26,750 bases of DNA from an uncultured Balneolaceae bacterium (GCA_937982515.1 CALJMB010000346.1:1-26750); one strand, 5' to 3'; positions 14,826-23,151 are shown, counted from the stretch's first letter. A program made the numbers and translations. Notes: generated by a model from the sequence alone, not told the origin.

Positions 14826-16178
14826 ATGAAGCTATTTCGCGATTCCATTCTCGGTATGATTCTGTTTATAATGATACCGCTTGCGGGATGGTCGCAATCC
14901 ATGCCTGCCCGGGCCCTGGATAATGTGACGATACATACTGCAGAAGGCAAGACCATAGAAACCGGCACCATTGTATGGCGCAATGGTATTATCGAAGCCA
15001 TAGGCTCGGACGTCTCTATACCTTTTGATGCTTATGTCATTGACGGGGGAGACAGCCTCTACGTGTATCCGGGTTTTATTGATGGCCTGGCATTATGGGC
15101 CAGCCCGGATTTACCGGCGAAATATTCTAAACCCGAGGCACCCGGCAATCCCGGATATGAACGGGCGGGTATACAGCCGCACCGCCAACCCAATAAGCTT
15201 TTGGCTAAAGCCGATAGCTTTAAGAAGGCTCGGAAGCACGGATTTACAACTGCTGCGCTGGGACTTAAAGGACAAATGTTGCCGGGGCAGATAGATCTTT
15301 TTTTTGTCAACGGGAAAGATACCGGAGCGTACCTTATCCGGGAGGGGATCGGCTTGTCTGCTTCTTTTGAGCAAGCTCCCGGCAGTTTTGGGAACGGCGC
15401 CTATCCTGCTACACTAATGGGAGTGATGGCCCGGTTCCGGCAGCTATGGTACGATGCCGCGGCACTGAGGGAGCAGTCGGCCTATTATGCCTCTGTCTCT
15501 TCCGGTTACCCTGTACCGGCCAGAGATGAGGTACTGGAAGCGCTGTACCCGGCGATGGATAAAGAGCAGCCATTGTTCTTTAAAGCAGATACCAAAGAAC
15601 ATATTTCCCGTCTGTTCCGGCTGAAGGATGAACTGGATTTTAACGTGGTTTTGGTTTCCGGTAAAGAGGGGTTCCAACAGGCTGAAGAGCTAAGGAAGCG
15701 GAATATTCCTGTACTTGCCAGTGTTGATTTTCCCGAAGAGCCCGGCTGGAGAGTAAAAGAGAGAGAAGGCGAAGATGAAGCCGAAGTGACTGAAGAGATG
15801 CGCAGGTTCCGGGAACGCCAGCTTCAGGCTTATCAGGCTCGCATCACCAATATTCAACGCCTTATAGAAGCGGGTGTTAAGGTTGGATACGCATCTAACG
15901 GAATGAAAATAGAGGATCTGAAAAAGCACATTCAGATTCTTATGGATGAAGGCGGATTGAGTGAAAACCAGATTTTGGCTATGCTAACGCAGCACACAGC
16001 CGATATCTTGGGAATAGGAGATAAAACCGGTGATCTAAAACAAGGGCATGTCGCCAGCTTTACAGTCTTTACCAGGCCTTTTACGGAAGCAGAGGCGCAG
16101 GCGTTGTATTCCGTGTCGGGTGGCAAGCTGTCTGAATTTGAAATTACAACATCTGAAAAAGAGGATAAAGCTGAATGA
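14826..16178 (+). CDS. Exported amidohydrolase-family protein lacking HxH (operon gene 1)
   Basis: 450 aa. Signal peptide (about 1-23, cut after G-W-S-Q). The N-terminal beta-sandwich strands (A-R-A-L-D-N-V-T-I-H-T-A-E-G-K) and the entry to the TIM barrel (Y-V-Y-P-G-F-I-D-G) match imidazolonepropionase-like amidohydrolases. The metal-binding H-x-H expected after F-I-D is missing (it reads G-L-A-L-W). The late barrel (G-V-K-V-G-Y-A-S-N-G), the L-T-Q-H-T-A-D-I-L-G-I and the closing G-D-L-K-Q-G-H-V-A-S-F-T-V-F are kept. Probably a non-hydrolytic or differently metallated paralogue. Its stop overlaps the next ATG by four bases, so production is coupled to the catalytically complete gene 2. Confidence 0.8.
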   Translation: MKLFRDSILGMILFIMIPLAGWSQSMPARALDNVTIHTAEGKTIETGTIVWRNGIIEAIGSDVSIPFDAYVIDGGDSLYVYPGFIDGLALWASPDLPAKYSKPEAPGNPGYERAGIQPHRQPNKLLAKADSFKKARKHGFTTAALGLKGQMLPGQIDLFFVNGKDTGAYLIREGIGLSASFEQAPGSFGNGAYPATLMGVMARFRQLWYDAAALREQSAYYASVSSGYPVPARDEVLEALYPAMDKEQPLFFKADTKEHISRLFRLKDELDFNVVLVSGKEGFQQAEELRKRNIPVLASVDFPEEPGWRVKEREGEDEAEVTEEMRRFRERQLQAYQARITNIQRLIEAGVKVGYASNGMKIEDLKKHIQILMDEGGLSENQILAMLTQHTADILGIGDKTGDLKQGHVASFTVFTRPFTEAEAQALYSVSGGKLSEFEITTSEKEDKAE

Positions 16179-17587
16179 ATATGAGGATAATAGTTGCGTT
16201 GATGTATGCACTGCTGGGTACATTTCTTTCAGGGCACGCCCAGGAAAAGGGTTCTGTACTTATTAAACATGGCACCGTCCTCACAATCACCAACGGTGAG
16301 ATGGAGAATACGGATGTGCTCATAGAACGAGGCATCATAACTGAAATAGGGCAGGGGCTGGTTGCTCCGGATGGTGTTGAAACTGTGGATGCAACCGGCA
16401 AATATGTTATGCCGGGTATCATCGATGCCCATTCCCACATTGCAGGTGTGCACATCAACGAGTGGACGCATCCTGTTACGGCAGAAGTAACAATGGAAGA
16501 GTCTGTCAATCCCAATGATATCAACATCTATTGGGCTCTGGCCGGAGGAGTGACTACCATCAACCTGATGCATGGTTCCGCTAACGTTATCGGGGGCCGC
16601 AATGAAACCCTAAAGCTTAGGTATGGCGCCGGACTGGAAGAGCTGCCGTTTGAGGGAGCGCCACAGACCATCAAATTTGCGCTGGGGGAGAATCCCACCC
16701 GCGTACACGGGCAGGGCTTCGGCGTTCAGCCGCGAACACGCATGGGAGTAGAGCAGGTAATCCGTGAACATTTTGATGCGGCTCTTGATTATAAGCGCCG
16801 TCGGGAGGCGTATCTCAAAGCAAAAAAAGAGTACGACAACCGCCCAAAAGGAATACCTCCGTTGCCTGTTGCCAGGAACCTCAGGCTGGAAGTACTGGCC
16901 GATATAATAGATGGTAAAATTCTGGTACACTGCCATTCCTATCGCGCTGACGAGATATTAATGCTGATGCGCGTTTTTGAAGACTATGGAATTGAAGGCT
17001 ATACCTTTCAGCATGCCAATGAAGCTTTTAAGGTGGCGCCTGAACTTAGAAAAAACGGGGCCCATACTTCGGTATTCTCCGACTGGTGGGCTTATAAGTT
17101 CGAAGTGTATTATTCAACCGCCTACAATGCTTCTATTCTCAATGCCAACGGTATTACCAACAGTATTAACTCCGACAGCGGCGAACTTATCCGCCATCTC
17201 AATCATGAGGCGGCTAAAACCGTACACTACGGAGGCACTTCTGTAGAGGAGGCCCTGAAGATGATAACCATAAACCCGGCTATTCAGCTGGGTATTGATA
17301 ACAGGGTTGGAAGTGTTGAAGAGGGCAAACATGGTGATGTGGCGATATGGAGTGGTCATCCGCTTTCTGTGTATAGTATGTGTGAGAAGACATTTATCGA
17401 CGGTAAAAAATACTTCGACCGTGAGCGTGATGACGACGATATGCGTTTGAAAATAGACCCTGAAGCCGACTATGAAGAACCAGCCAGGCGCTGGTATGAG
17501 CGGGAGAAATATGAGGATTCCTGTTTGCAGGGAGCGATAGTCCGGTTTGGCGAAGAGGGAATGAGCATACAGCAGGGCAGCTATTAA
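16175..17587 (+). CDS. Exported metal-dependent amidohydrolase (operon gene 2, active-site complete)
   Basis: 470 aa with a signal peptide (about 1-22, ending G-H-A-Q). Full amidohydrolase signature: H86 and H88 in P-G-I-I-D-A-H-S-H, possible carboxylated Lys near K167 (T-I-K-F-A-L-G-E-N-P), H252/H254 in V-H-C-H, H280 in F-Q-H-A-N-E, and D334 in S-I-N-S-D-S. Hydrolyses an amide, cyclic amide or peptide-like bond outside the cytoplasm; the substrate is unknown, and isoaspartyl or imidazolone-type relatives are possible. The start ATG overlaps the stop of gene 1, and a second ATG two codons in is an alternative. Between two paralogues that lack the H-x-H motif. Confidence 0.88.
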   Translation: MNMRIIVALMYALLGTFLSGHAQEKGSVLIKHGTVLTITNGEMENTDVLIERGIITEIGQGLVAPDGVETVDATGKYVMPGIIDAHSHIAGVHINEWTHPVTAEVTMEESVNPNDINIYWALAGGVTTINLMHGSANVIGGRNETLKLRYGAGLEELPFEGAPQTIKFALGENPTRVHGQGFGVQPRTRMGVEQVIREHFDAALDYKRRREAYLKAKKEYDNRPKGIPPLPVARNLRLEVLADIIDGKILVHCHSYRADEILMLMRVFEDYGIEGYTFQHANEAFKVAPELRKNGAHTSVFSDWWAYKFEVYYSTAYNASILNANGITNSINSDSGELIRHLNHEAAKTVHYGGTSVEEALKMITINPAIQLGIDNRVGSVEEGKHGDVAIWSGHPLSVYSMCEKTFIDGKKYFDRERDDDDMRLKIDPEADYEEPARRWYEREKYEDSCLQGAIVRFGEEGMSIQQGSY

Positions 17588-17613
17588 TAAAAATCAGTAA
17601 AGAATCAGAAACA

Positions 17614-18933
17614 ATGCATACGTATTTATCAATTATTCTGTTAAGCTGCCTTTCTCTGGTCATAACGGTAGAACCGGCTAAAGCACAGATCACTGAGAAG
17701 GCGGAGTTCGGCAAATTTGCCATTACCAATGCAACCATTCACACCGTAAATAGTGGCGTTATTGAAGGCGGAGTTGTACTTATCGACGGCGAAAAGATTT
17801 CTTATGTGGGGAAGAACGCTAAAATAACAGCCGATTATACACACATAGATGCCTCGGGCAAGCATGTATACCCGGGACTTATGGATTCGGGAACGCTGCT
17901 TGGCCTGCTGGAAATAAGTGCCGTACCCGTTACCAACGACCAAGCCGAACTGGGTGAGTACAATCCACATGTGCTGGCGTTTACCGCTATTAACCCGGGC
18001 AGCGTCGCTATACCGGTCACACGAGTCAATGGGGTTACACATGTTATATCGCTGCCCGTATCGGGGCGAATATCAGGAAAAGCTACCCTTATTGACCTCT
18101 ACGGTTACACTCCTGATTCCATGGCGGTCCGTGCCAAAGCCGCCTTGCATATAAACTGGCCCAGCGCGTATAAACAGGGGGGATGGGATGACCGAAAACC
18201 TGAAAAGATTAAGGAAGAATATCAGAAGAATATAAAAGAGCTCAACGAATACTGGAAAAAGGCGGGATTCTATAACAAGATGATGAACGAGTACGAAGAG
18301 AACTCATCCGGGAAAACCAAGCCCGATCAGAACCGGCAATTAGACGCCATGCGTGAAGTAATAGCAGGCGATATTCCTGTCATCATCTCTGTAGAACGGG
18401 CTAACGATATTCTCGATGTTATAAAGTGGACCCGAGAGCATAAGGGGGCGAAGTTTATTCTTGCCGGAGTGGAAGAGGGATGGAGAGTGGCTGAAGAAAT
18501 TGCCGAAGCGGGGCTTCCCTGTCTTGTTTCTACTCTTTATACACCGGTCAGGGATTATGACAATTATCAGCGGCCCTACCAAAATCCGGGATTATTACAT
18601 AAGGCCGGGGTAAAAGTAGCCATTGCCACCGGGGAAACAGAAAATGTGCGCAACCTGCCCTATCACGCAGGCTATGCCGCAGCATATGGATTAGGTAAGG
18701 AGGAGGCACTAAAAGCCGTCACCATTAACCCCGCAGAAATTTTTGGTGTAGATGACAGGCTGGGCAGCATTGAAACAGGCAAACAGGCCAATCTGATCAT
18801 CAGCGACGGTGATCCCTTTGAGCCATTGACAACTATTGAACAGGTATTCATACGCGGGTATAAAATTCCTATGGTAAGCAGGCATACCCAGCTTTATGAA
18901 GAATATCTGCACAGAGGCGCGGTTAAAAACTGA
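17614..18933 (+). CDS. Exported amidohydrolase-family protein lacking HxH (operon gene 3)
   Basis: 439 aa, signal peptide about 1-24 (ending A-K-A-Q). Same fold as its two neighbours: F-A-I-T-N-A-T-I-H-T-V, then V-Y-P-G-L-M-D-S-G-T-L-L-G-L-L-E-I where the H-x-H should be, and later V-K-V-A-I-A-T-G-E-T-E-N, A-V-T-I-N-P-A-E-I-F-G-V-D and G-S-I-E-T-G-K-Q-A-N-L-I-I-S-D-G-D-P-F. The 'G-x-M/I-D-S/A-G-T-x-L-G-L-x-E-I' variant is, from memory, a recurring subgroup in Bacteroidota rather than a local mutation. It follows gene 2 by 26 nt, so it is in the same operon. Last gene; a convergent minus-strand gene follows. Confidence 0.82.
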   Translation: MHTYLSIILLSCLSLVITVEPAKAQITEKAEFGKFAITNATIHTVNSGVIEGGVVLIDGEKISYVGKNAKITADYTHIDASGKHVYPGLMDSGTLLGLLEISAVPVTNDQAELGEYNPHVLAFTAINPGSVAIPVTRVNGVTHVISLPVSGRISGKATLIDLYGYTPDSMAVRAKAALHINWPSAYKQGGWDDRKPEKIKEEYQKNIKELNEYWKKAGFYNKMMNEYEENSSGKTKPDQNRQLDAMREVIAGDIPVIISVERANDILDVIKWTREHKGAKFILAGVEEGWRVAEEIAEAGLPCLVSTLYTPVRDYDNYQRPYQNPGLLHKAGVKVAIATGETENVRNLPYHAGYAAAYGLGKEEALKAVTINPAEIFGVDDRLGSIETGKQANLIISDGDPFEPLTTIEQVFIRGYKIPMVSRHTQLYEEYLHRGAVKN

Positions 18934-18943
18934 CAAGCCAATA

Positions 18944-19013
18944 GCCGCCGGATAAAGAATTGTGAATTGCAGAGTTACTTACTTTCCCTATCCCACATCT
19001 TTTGTCCGGCGGC
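18944..19013. other. Long inverted repeat between convergent genes
   Basis: GCCGCCGGATAAA (18944-18956) and TTTGTCCGGCGGC (19001-19013) are complementary at 12 of 13 positions across a 44-nt spacer, followed by a second CCGGCGGC-like block. It sits exactly between the amidohydrolase operon and DUF3307 and could fold in either transcript, but there is no T-run on either side. Confidence 0.45.
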
Positions 19014-19028
19014 CGGCGGCTCTGATTC

Positions 19029-19769
19029 CTATCCGTCTGCCAGCAGGCTCAAAGCGCCTATACCTGTCAAAATAGCCAAAGAAAAGCTGATAAGCGTGCC
19101 AATAAGAATATACTCTGCATGCTTGCGTTCGTGATTATCCTTAAGGCCTCCGCTAAATCTGAAAACAGATTTGGCCGCAATAAGGAAACCGATAGCGCTG
19201 TACTCTTGCAGTAGAATGAATGTAAGAATGATGACACGCTCCAGGTAACCAATCCAGGTTCCGGCATTTGTCAGCCCCGATACTTCATCCTTTTCGCTGG
19301 TAAGTTCATTCCTCCATTGGCTGGTAGCTTTTTCAATCAAAAACCCTATAGGACGTAATACCAGCAGATAACCGGTAAGTACAATCCAGAAACCGGATTC
19401 ACGGAACGTAACGAAAATAAAATCAGAGCTATTCGGCAGATTCTCCGAAAAAATAAGCCAGCCGGTTACAATCATCAGCATGTGAGCCGCCTGGTCTGCC
19501 ACAAAAACACCCATCGTATCCTTTCGGGTAGACTTCCACCAGTCGATAACAAAGTGTGTTACGGTTATAAAAAGCGGAAGCTCCCATGCACGCCAATCCA
19601 GCATTAACAAGTACGTCAACAGGCCTACTATAGCAATGTGGTAATACAGGTGCCTGGATTTTATATGATGCAGCCTTTTATCGCTTACCCAGGTATATGG
19701 CTGCAGAAAAAAATCTGCCAGCAGGTGGGCAATTATCACGCGAAGCAATAGAGAAAATCCCATAATCAA
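19029..19769 (-). CDS. DUF3307 multi-pass membrane protein
   Basis: 246 aa of mostly hydrophobic segments (about six to seven membrane helices). Signature of the family: H-L-L-A-D-F-F-L-Q-P near the N-terminus, H-x-x-x-D-W-W (V-T-H-F-V-I-D-W-W) in the middle and A-D-Q-A-A-H-M. These His/Asp pairs in membrane helices suggest metal-dependent chemistry, but no function is known. It lies downstream of the SatD gene on the same strand (109-nt gap containing a hairpin), a pairing that recurs in bacteria as far as I recall. Start ATG at 19769 (M-I-M); ATG two codons later is possible. Confidence 0.85.
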   Translation of the reverse strand: MIMGFSLLLRVIIAHLLADFFLQPYTWVSDKRLHHIKSRHLYYHIAIVGLLTYLLMLDWRAWELPLFITVTHFVIDWWKSTRKDTMGVFVADQAAHMLMIVTGWLIFSENLPNSSDFIFVTFRESGFWIVLTGYLLVLRPIGFLIEKATSQWRNELTSEKDEVSGLTNAGTWIGYLERVIILTFILLQEYSAIGFLIAAKSVFRFSGGLKDNHERKHAEYILIGTLISFSLAILTGIGALSLLADG

Positions 19770-19820
19770 AAGCCGTCCCCCGTTAGTTACGTCAGGGCTG
19801 TTACATTATATCGGCAACCG

Positions 19821-19844
19821 GCTCAAAACCTGTCAGGTTTGAGC
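19821..19844. repeat. REP-like hairpin between satD and DUF3307
   Basis: GCTCAAA(A)CCTG and CAGGTTTGAGC form an 11-bp stem with one bulged A and a one-base loop, so it is really a palindrome. CAAACCTGTCAGGTTTG-type palindromes are, from memory, common between genes in Bacteroidota. No T-run, so not a normal terminator. Confidence 0.5.
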
Positions 19845-19878
19845 AGGCCAGGATCAGAACGTAACAACCTTGCATTGG

Positions 19879-20538
19879 TTAATTGATATTTTTCGTTATG
19901 ATAGTATGATACCTATTTATAAACTTTTCAACAGCAAACCACCCCGATCCTTTAACCCGGTAGTGCACAGCCGCCTGAGATATTTTAAGCTCCCGGCCAA
20001 TCTGTTTCCGGTCTTTACCCTCAAGCAGCATTACAACAGCCTCGGCCTGGGGGGGCGTCCAGCCGGCAATCAAAGCATCCAGTAACGCACATTCCGTGTT
20101 TAGTTCATCATTTACTTCCTGCCAGGGAGTGTGTATTTCCAGCCTGATATCTTTCTTTAGGCGATCTAGTACGGGCCCTGAGCTCCGGTAAGCCGGCCCG
20201 TCGCCCTCTGAGACGTTATCAGGGAGATAATCTATCTCTCCAATGCCAATTGCAATACGCGCATCCCAATTCACCTCTTGATCTGGCGGTTGGTCCTTTC
20301 TAAGATTAGCCCTGATTAGCAGGCTCGTTTCAAGTGCGTACACAGCATCGTCAAGCACCCCCTGAAAGCTGTCGCCTCTGAATACATCGAAAGAAGGCAG
20401 TGGGCCTGTATCGGGATACATATCTCTCACGCGTTTAAACGATTGCTTCAGAGAATCCTTTAACACTAACTGTTCTCTGGCCTCTAAGCGGGAGGAACCG
20501 ACGATATCGCCTGTTAGCACTGCATAGACCATAGCCAT
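19879..20538 (-). CDS. SatD-family protein with C-terminal helix-turn-helix
   Basis: 219 aa. N-terminal half starts Y-A-V-L-T-G-D-I-V-G-S-S-R-L, the SatD signature, with F-R-G-D-S-F-Q-G and a later R-I-A-I-G-I-G-E-I, a cyclase-like alpha/beta arrangement. The C-terminal 55 residues (T-P-P-Q-A-E-A-V-V-M-L-L-E-G-K-D-R-K-Q-I-G-R-E-L-K-I-S-Q-A-A-V-H-Y-R) form a LuxR/sigma-like helix-turn-helix, so DNA binding is likely. The promoter upstream has two near-identical palindromes, which suggests autoregulation. ATG at 20538 or 20532; no Shine-Dalgarno. The satD + DUF3307 order supports a shared function, which is unknown. Confidence 0.85.
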   Translation of the reverse strand: MAMVYAVLTGDIVGSSRLEAREQLVLKDSLKQSFKRVRDMYPDTGPLPSFDVFRGDSFQGVLDDAVYALETSLLIRANLRKDQPPDQEVNWDARIAIGIGEIDYLPDNVSEGDGPAYRSSGPVLDRLKKDIRLEIHTPWQEVNDELNTECALLDALIAGWTPPQAEAVVMLLEGKDRKQIGRELKISQAAVHYRVKGSGWFAVEKFINRYHTIITKNIN

Positions 20539-20576
20539 AGATATAAATCGGAGTTGGGTTACGGTTTGTTTGCAGT

Positions 20577-20605
20577 AATATGGGGCTTTTTTTTAAGTTT
20601 ATCAA
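20577..20605 (-). promoter_or_regulatory. Promoter of satD-DUF3307
   Basis: On the minus strand TTGATA (20605-20600), 17 nt, CATATT (20582-20577). The -35 box sits inside palindrome 20592-20611, so a protein bound there would block RNA polymerase. Expected start near 20570, about 32 nt before the ATG. Confidence 0.55.
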
Positions 20606-20611
20606 CTTAAA
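20592..20611. promoter_or_regulatory. Palindromic operator, proximal
   Basis: TTTAAGTT-TATC-AACTTAAA, perfect 8-bp arms, 20 nt. Same outer half-sites (TTTAAG/CTTAAA) as the distal copy; centres are 29 nt apart. Confidence 0.7.
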
Positions 20612-20620
20612 ACACATCAT

Positions 20621-20640
20621 TTTAAGCTTGTAGGCTTAAA
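20621..20640. promoter_or_regulatory. Palindromic operator, distal
   Basis: TTTAAGC-TTGTAG-GCTTAAA, perfect 7-bp arms, 20 nt. It overlaps the stop codon of the upstream DUF445 gene. Confidence 0.65.
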
Positions 20641-21805
20641 CACGTTGTTTTTGATACAGGAGAAAGCTATCCAGCAGTAAAATAGTGCCTGTCAATGAAC
20701 CTAATACAAGAACACTCAAAAGGGGTTCCCAGATTACAAATCCGCCTATTACGCCTAACACGGCTCCCAGATACTGTATATAGAGAAGTTGTTCGTTCGT
20801 CGCGCCTTTAATAATATTTGAAATATGCTGCTCATCATAACTTTTTAAATTGTCTTCAACCAGCCTATGTACATCTAGTTGATTTATCAGCCTGTAAAGG
20901 AGAGAAGTGACGATATTCTCGATAGTTTCACTGTGTTCATCCAATTTTGCAGGTAATGTATTTAGTAACACGTCCAGCTTGTCCAGCCCTCTTTCTACAG
21001 AACCTGGCAACTTTCCCAGTGCCTCCTCAACAATATCCTGCATCTCTTGTCCGCGGATATAAGAGTAAGCCCTGATAGCAACCTTTTCTATGGATTTACC
21101 TTCCAGGGCATTGTCAATTTCACGGATAATTTTTTCAGCGATAGCTGCACGTATTTCCGAATCGGCAATCATGTCATCAACATAATTAACTACCCAGCCT
21201 TTCAACTCTTCCCGGAAATCGGGATCGTCAAGTATACTCTGAACATAGCGTGTGGAAAGCTCGCGATACTTGCTGATAACACCCGATTCGCTGATCTTTA
21301 ATTTAATAATTTCCGGGTTAATTAGATCTTCAGAGACAGCCTGTGCCAGTCTGTACGCAATACGATCTTTTTGAGCGGGTACCAAGCCATGGCCCAGGAT
21401 AGGACGCTTTCGTGCGGGTTTAAAAAGCATGGTAATAGCCAGCCAGTTTGTAAGATAGCCAATAAGCCCGCCTACACTCAATATCCTGAGCAAGCCCTGA
21501 AAATGTAACGGATAGCCAAACAGAGTCCCTTTCAAACCGTTAAAGTCCCAAAAAAATGAAACGGTAAACAGAATGCACAACACGTAAGGAGCTACAGAGA
21601 GGGCTTTAAGCACTCCTTTATTTTGGAATTCGTACCTGTTCAGGGCAGGTTTCTTCAGGGGTGCATCTCCGTTGAACTTTTTGTTTCGGCTATGTCTGGA
21701 TACAATATCCCAAAGTTCTTTGGCATACTGCCGGGTTTTTTGTTTTGCAATATCCAGGGCAGAATCCAGATTGCTGTTTGTAGGAAGTTCTTGGTTGTTC
21801 ATCAT
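20636..21805 (-). CDS. DUF445 family membrane protein
   Basis: 389 aa. Two hydrophobic segments near 70-90 and 105-130, the second within the family hallmark L-I-G-Y-L-T-N-W-L-A-I-T-M-L-F-K-P, followed by I-L-G-H-G-L-V-P-A-Q-K-D-R-I-A. A long, mostly helical middle contains repeated segments, and a hydrophobic pair lies at the C-terminus (about 340-385). Function unknown; the family includes YheB/YjiN-type envelope proteins. Starts M-M-N-N at 21805. Stop overlaps the distal satD operator. Confidence 0.85.
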   Translation of the reverse strand: MMNNQELPTNSNLDSALDIAKQKTRQYAKELWDIVSRHSRNKKFNGDAPLKKPALNRYEFQNKGVLKALSVAPYVLCILFTVSFFWDFNGLKGTLFGYPLHFQGLLRILSVGGLIGYLTNWLAITMLFKPARKRPILGHGLVPAQKDRIAYRLAQAVSEDLINPEIIKLKISESGVISKYRELSTRYVQSILDDPDFREELKGWVVNYVDDMIADSEIRAAIAEKIIREIDNALEGKSIEKVAIRAYSYIRGQEMQDIVEEALGKLPGSVERGLDKLDVLLNTLPAKLDEHSETIENIVTSLLYRLINQLDVHRLVEDNLKSYDEQHISNIIKGATNEQLLYIQYLGAVLGVIGGFVIWEPLLSVLVLGSLTGTILLLDSFLLYQKQRV

Positions 21806-21997
21806 AGAGATTCAAAATATTCAGACACAAAATACAGAAAATAGTACGGAAAAGGGGAAATGGAGTTCTGGTATTTGTTACGCTGCTGAGAGGCCACAGG
21901 AATGCGGAGAGCTACAGAATATTTGGTACAAAATGTAAGGGAAGCTTAAACAGGGCGATAAGTGTGGATTTGCCTTGTACCATATCTGAACCCGCTG

Positions 21998-22444
21998 TCA
22001 TCGGGCTCCGAAAATGAACTGCAGATAGTGATCTTCGCGGGCAGTCATACGCTTTTTATCTTCCGGGGACCCATCCTCATAACCTGCCAGATGGAGCAGC
22101 CCATGAATAAGAATACGGGCATATTCTACCTCTTTTTTCTGATTAAACTCCTTAGCCTGCTCGCAGATTCGGGGAGCACAACAGAAAATAGTACCCTGAA
22201 TATCTTCATCAGCGCTATCATGATACCGAAAAGTAATTACATCGGTAACATAGTCTCGTCCCAGATGTTCAGAGTTGATACGCACAATCTCCTCTTCGTC
22301 CACATAAACCACTTCTAAGAGTGAAAACGCACAGTTCTCGTGCCGGGAAATGAGGCTGGCTGCCGAAGATATCAATTCCGTATCAACGGGAACTTCGATA
22401 TCTGTTTCATTAAAAAGCTGGATGTCCGCTTCTTTGGAAGGCAT
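21998..22444 (-). CDS. ybeY: Endoribonuclease YbeY (16S rRNA maturation)
   Basis: 148 aa, normal length. Metal-dependent single-strand RNase needed for 16S rRNA 3'-end processing and ribosome quality control. R-D-Y-V-T-D-V-I-T-F (63-72) and the zinc motif I-H-G-L-L-H-L-A-G-Y-E-D place H114 and H118 at the E. coli positions, while the third ligand (H124 in E. coli) is D124 here. I recall Asp at this place in other Bacteroidota, so it is likely a lineage variant rather than a defect. ATG at 22444 without a clear Shine-Dalgarno. Confidence 0.93.
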   Translation of the reverse strand: MPSKEADIQLFNETDIEVPVDTELISSAASLISRHENCAFSLLEVVYVDEEEIVRINSEHLGRDYVTDVITFRYHDSADEDIQGTIFCCAPRICEQAKEFNQKKEVEYARILIHGLLHLAGYEDGSPEDKKRMTAREDHYLQFIFGAR

Positions 22445-22540
22445 AGGAAAGGGAGGATTAATACGATAAATTTACAGCAGGGAGGAAGAAACCATTAACC
22501 TTTTATTTTTACGGAACTACTTAAAGCCCTGAAAAGCATC

Positions 22541-22567
22541 TGTCTTGGTGCTTTTGTGTTTTAATGG
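22541..22567 (-). repeat. Dispersed degenerate repeat, third copy
   Basis: On the minus strand it starts CCATTAAAACACAAAAGCAC. Compare 2901-2928 (same orientation) and 2740-2766 (opposite). It sits just past the stop of the 154-aa gene. Confidence 0.6.
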
Positions 22568-22597
22568 TACAACAGAGCACCTTACAGGAGCCACTCT

Positions 22598-23062
22598 CTA
22601 ATCACCTTCATCGAAAGAAAAATTGTCAAGATCTACAGATTCCGTAAGAGAAAGGGCTATGGCACACATCATTAAATCTTCCGGAAGCTGGGTAAAATCG
22701 CTATTCAGGATAAAATCACTGACATTGGAATACAGGCTGCAACCCGCTCCCTGCTCGACGATTAACCCTGAGATTCGGTCACCTTCGCGCCCGAAAAACG
22801 TAACTTGTTTGAGCATATCGCTCACAATAAAGGCCGTACAGTTGTGAAGCTGAAGAAAAGTGTTATGAGCGTAGACCGAAACCATATTGAGGTCATTTCC
22901 ATTCACCTTTAGCCCCAGATGAATTTCTAATGCCAGCTTTCTGCTCTCTCCGCTGTTGACAACCTCTAAGCGATAAACATCGTCGCCCAGTGGCTTGGCC
23001 CGGGTATTTAAAACTCTGGCAATAGCGTCAATGTTTTCTTTGGTGAACTGGTGAACCATCAA
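22598..23062 (-). CDS. Unrecognised conserved-looking soluble protein
   Basis: 154 aa; I do not recognise the family. No signal peptide or membrane segment. It has an alternating helix/strand pattern: an N-terminal helix (F-T-K-E-N-I-D-A-I-A-R-V-L-N), a beta-rich middle (residues about 28-80, V-Y-R-L-E-V-V-N, L-A-L-E-I-H-L-G-L), a segment around F-F-G-R-E-G-D-R-I-S-G-L-I-V, and an acidic tail (D-L-D-N-F-S-F-D-E-G-D). ATG at 23062 (M-M-V); the second ATG is equally likely. Codon usage resembles the neighbours, so I take it as a real gene. It stands between ybeY and the DUF2723 gene on the same strand. Confidence 0.75.
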   Translation of the reverse strand: MMVHQFTKENIDAIARVLNTRAKPLGDDVYRLEVVNSGESRKLALEIHLGLKVNGNDLNMVSVYAHNTFLQLHNCTAFIVSDMLKQVTFFGREGDRISGLIVEQGAGCSLYSNVSDFILNSDFTQLPEDLMMCAIALSLTESVDLDNFSFDEGD

Positions 23063-23151
23063 TACAATAAGTTTGTCTTATAATAAAATGCAAAGCAAAC
23101 AGAATATACTAAGCTTTGCCACAATAAGAAATTAGTTCTCGCAGATACCAT

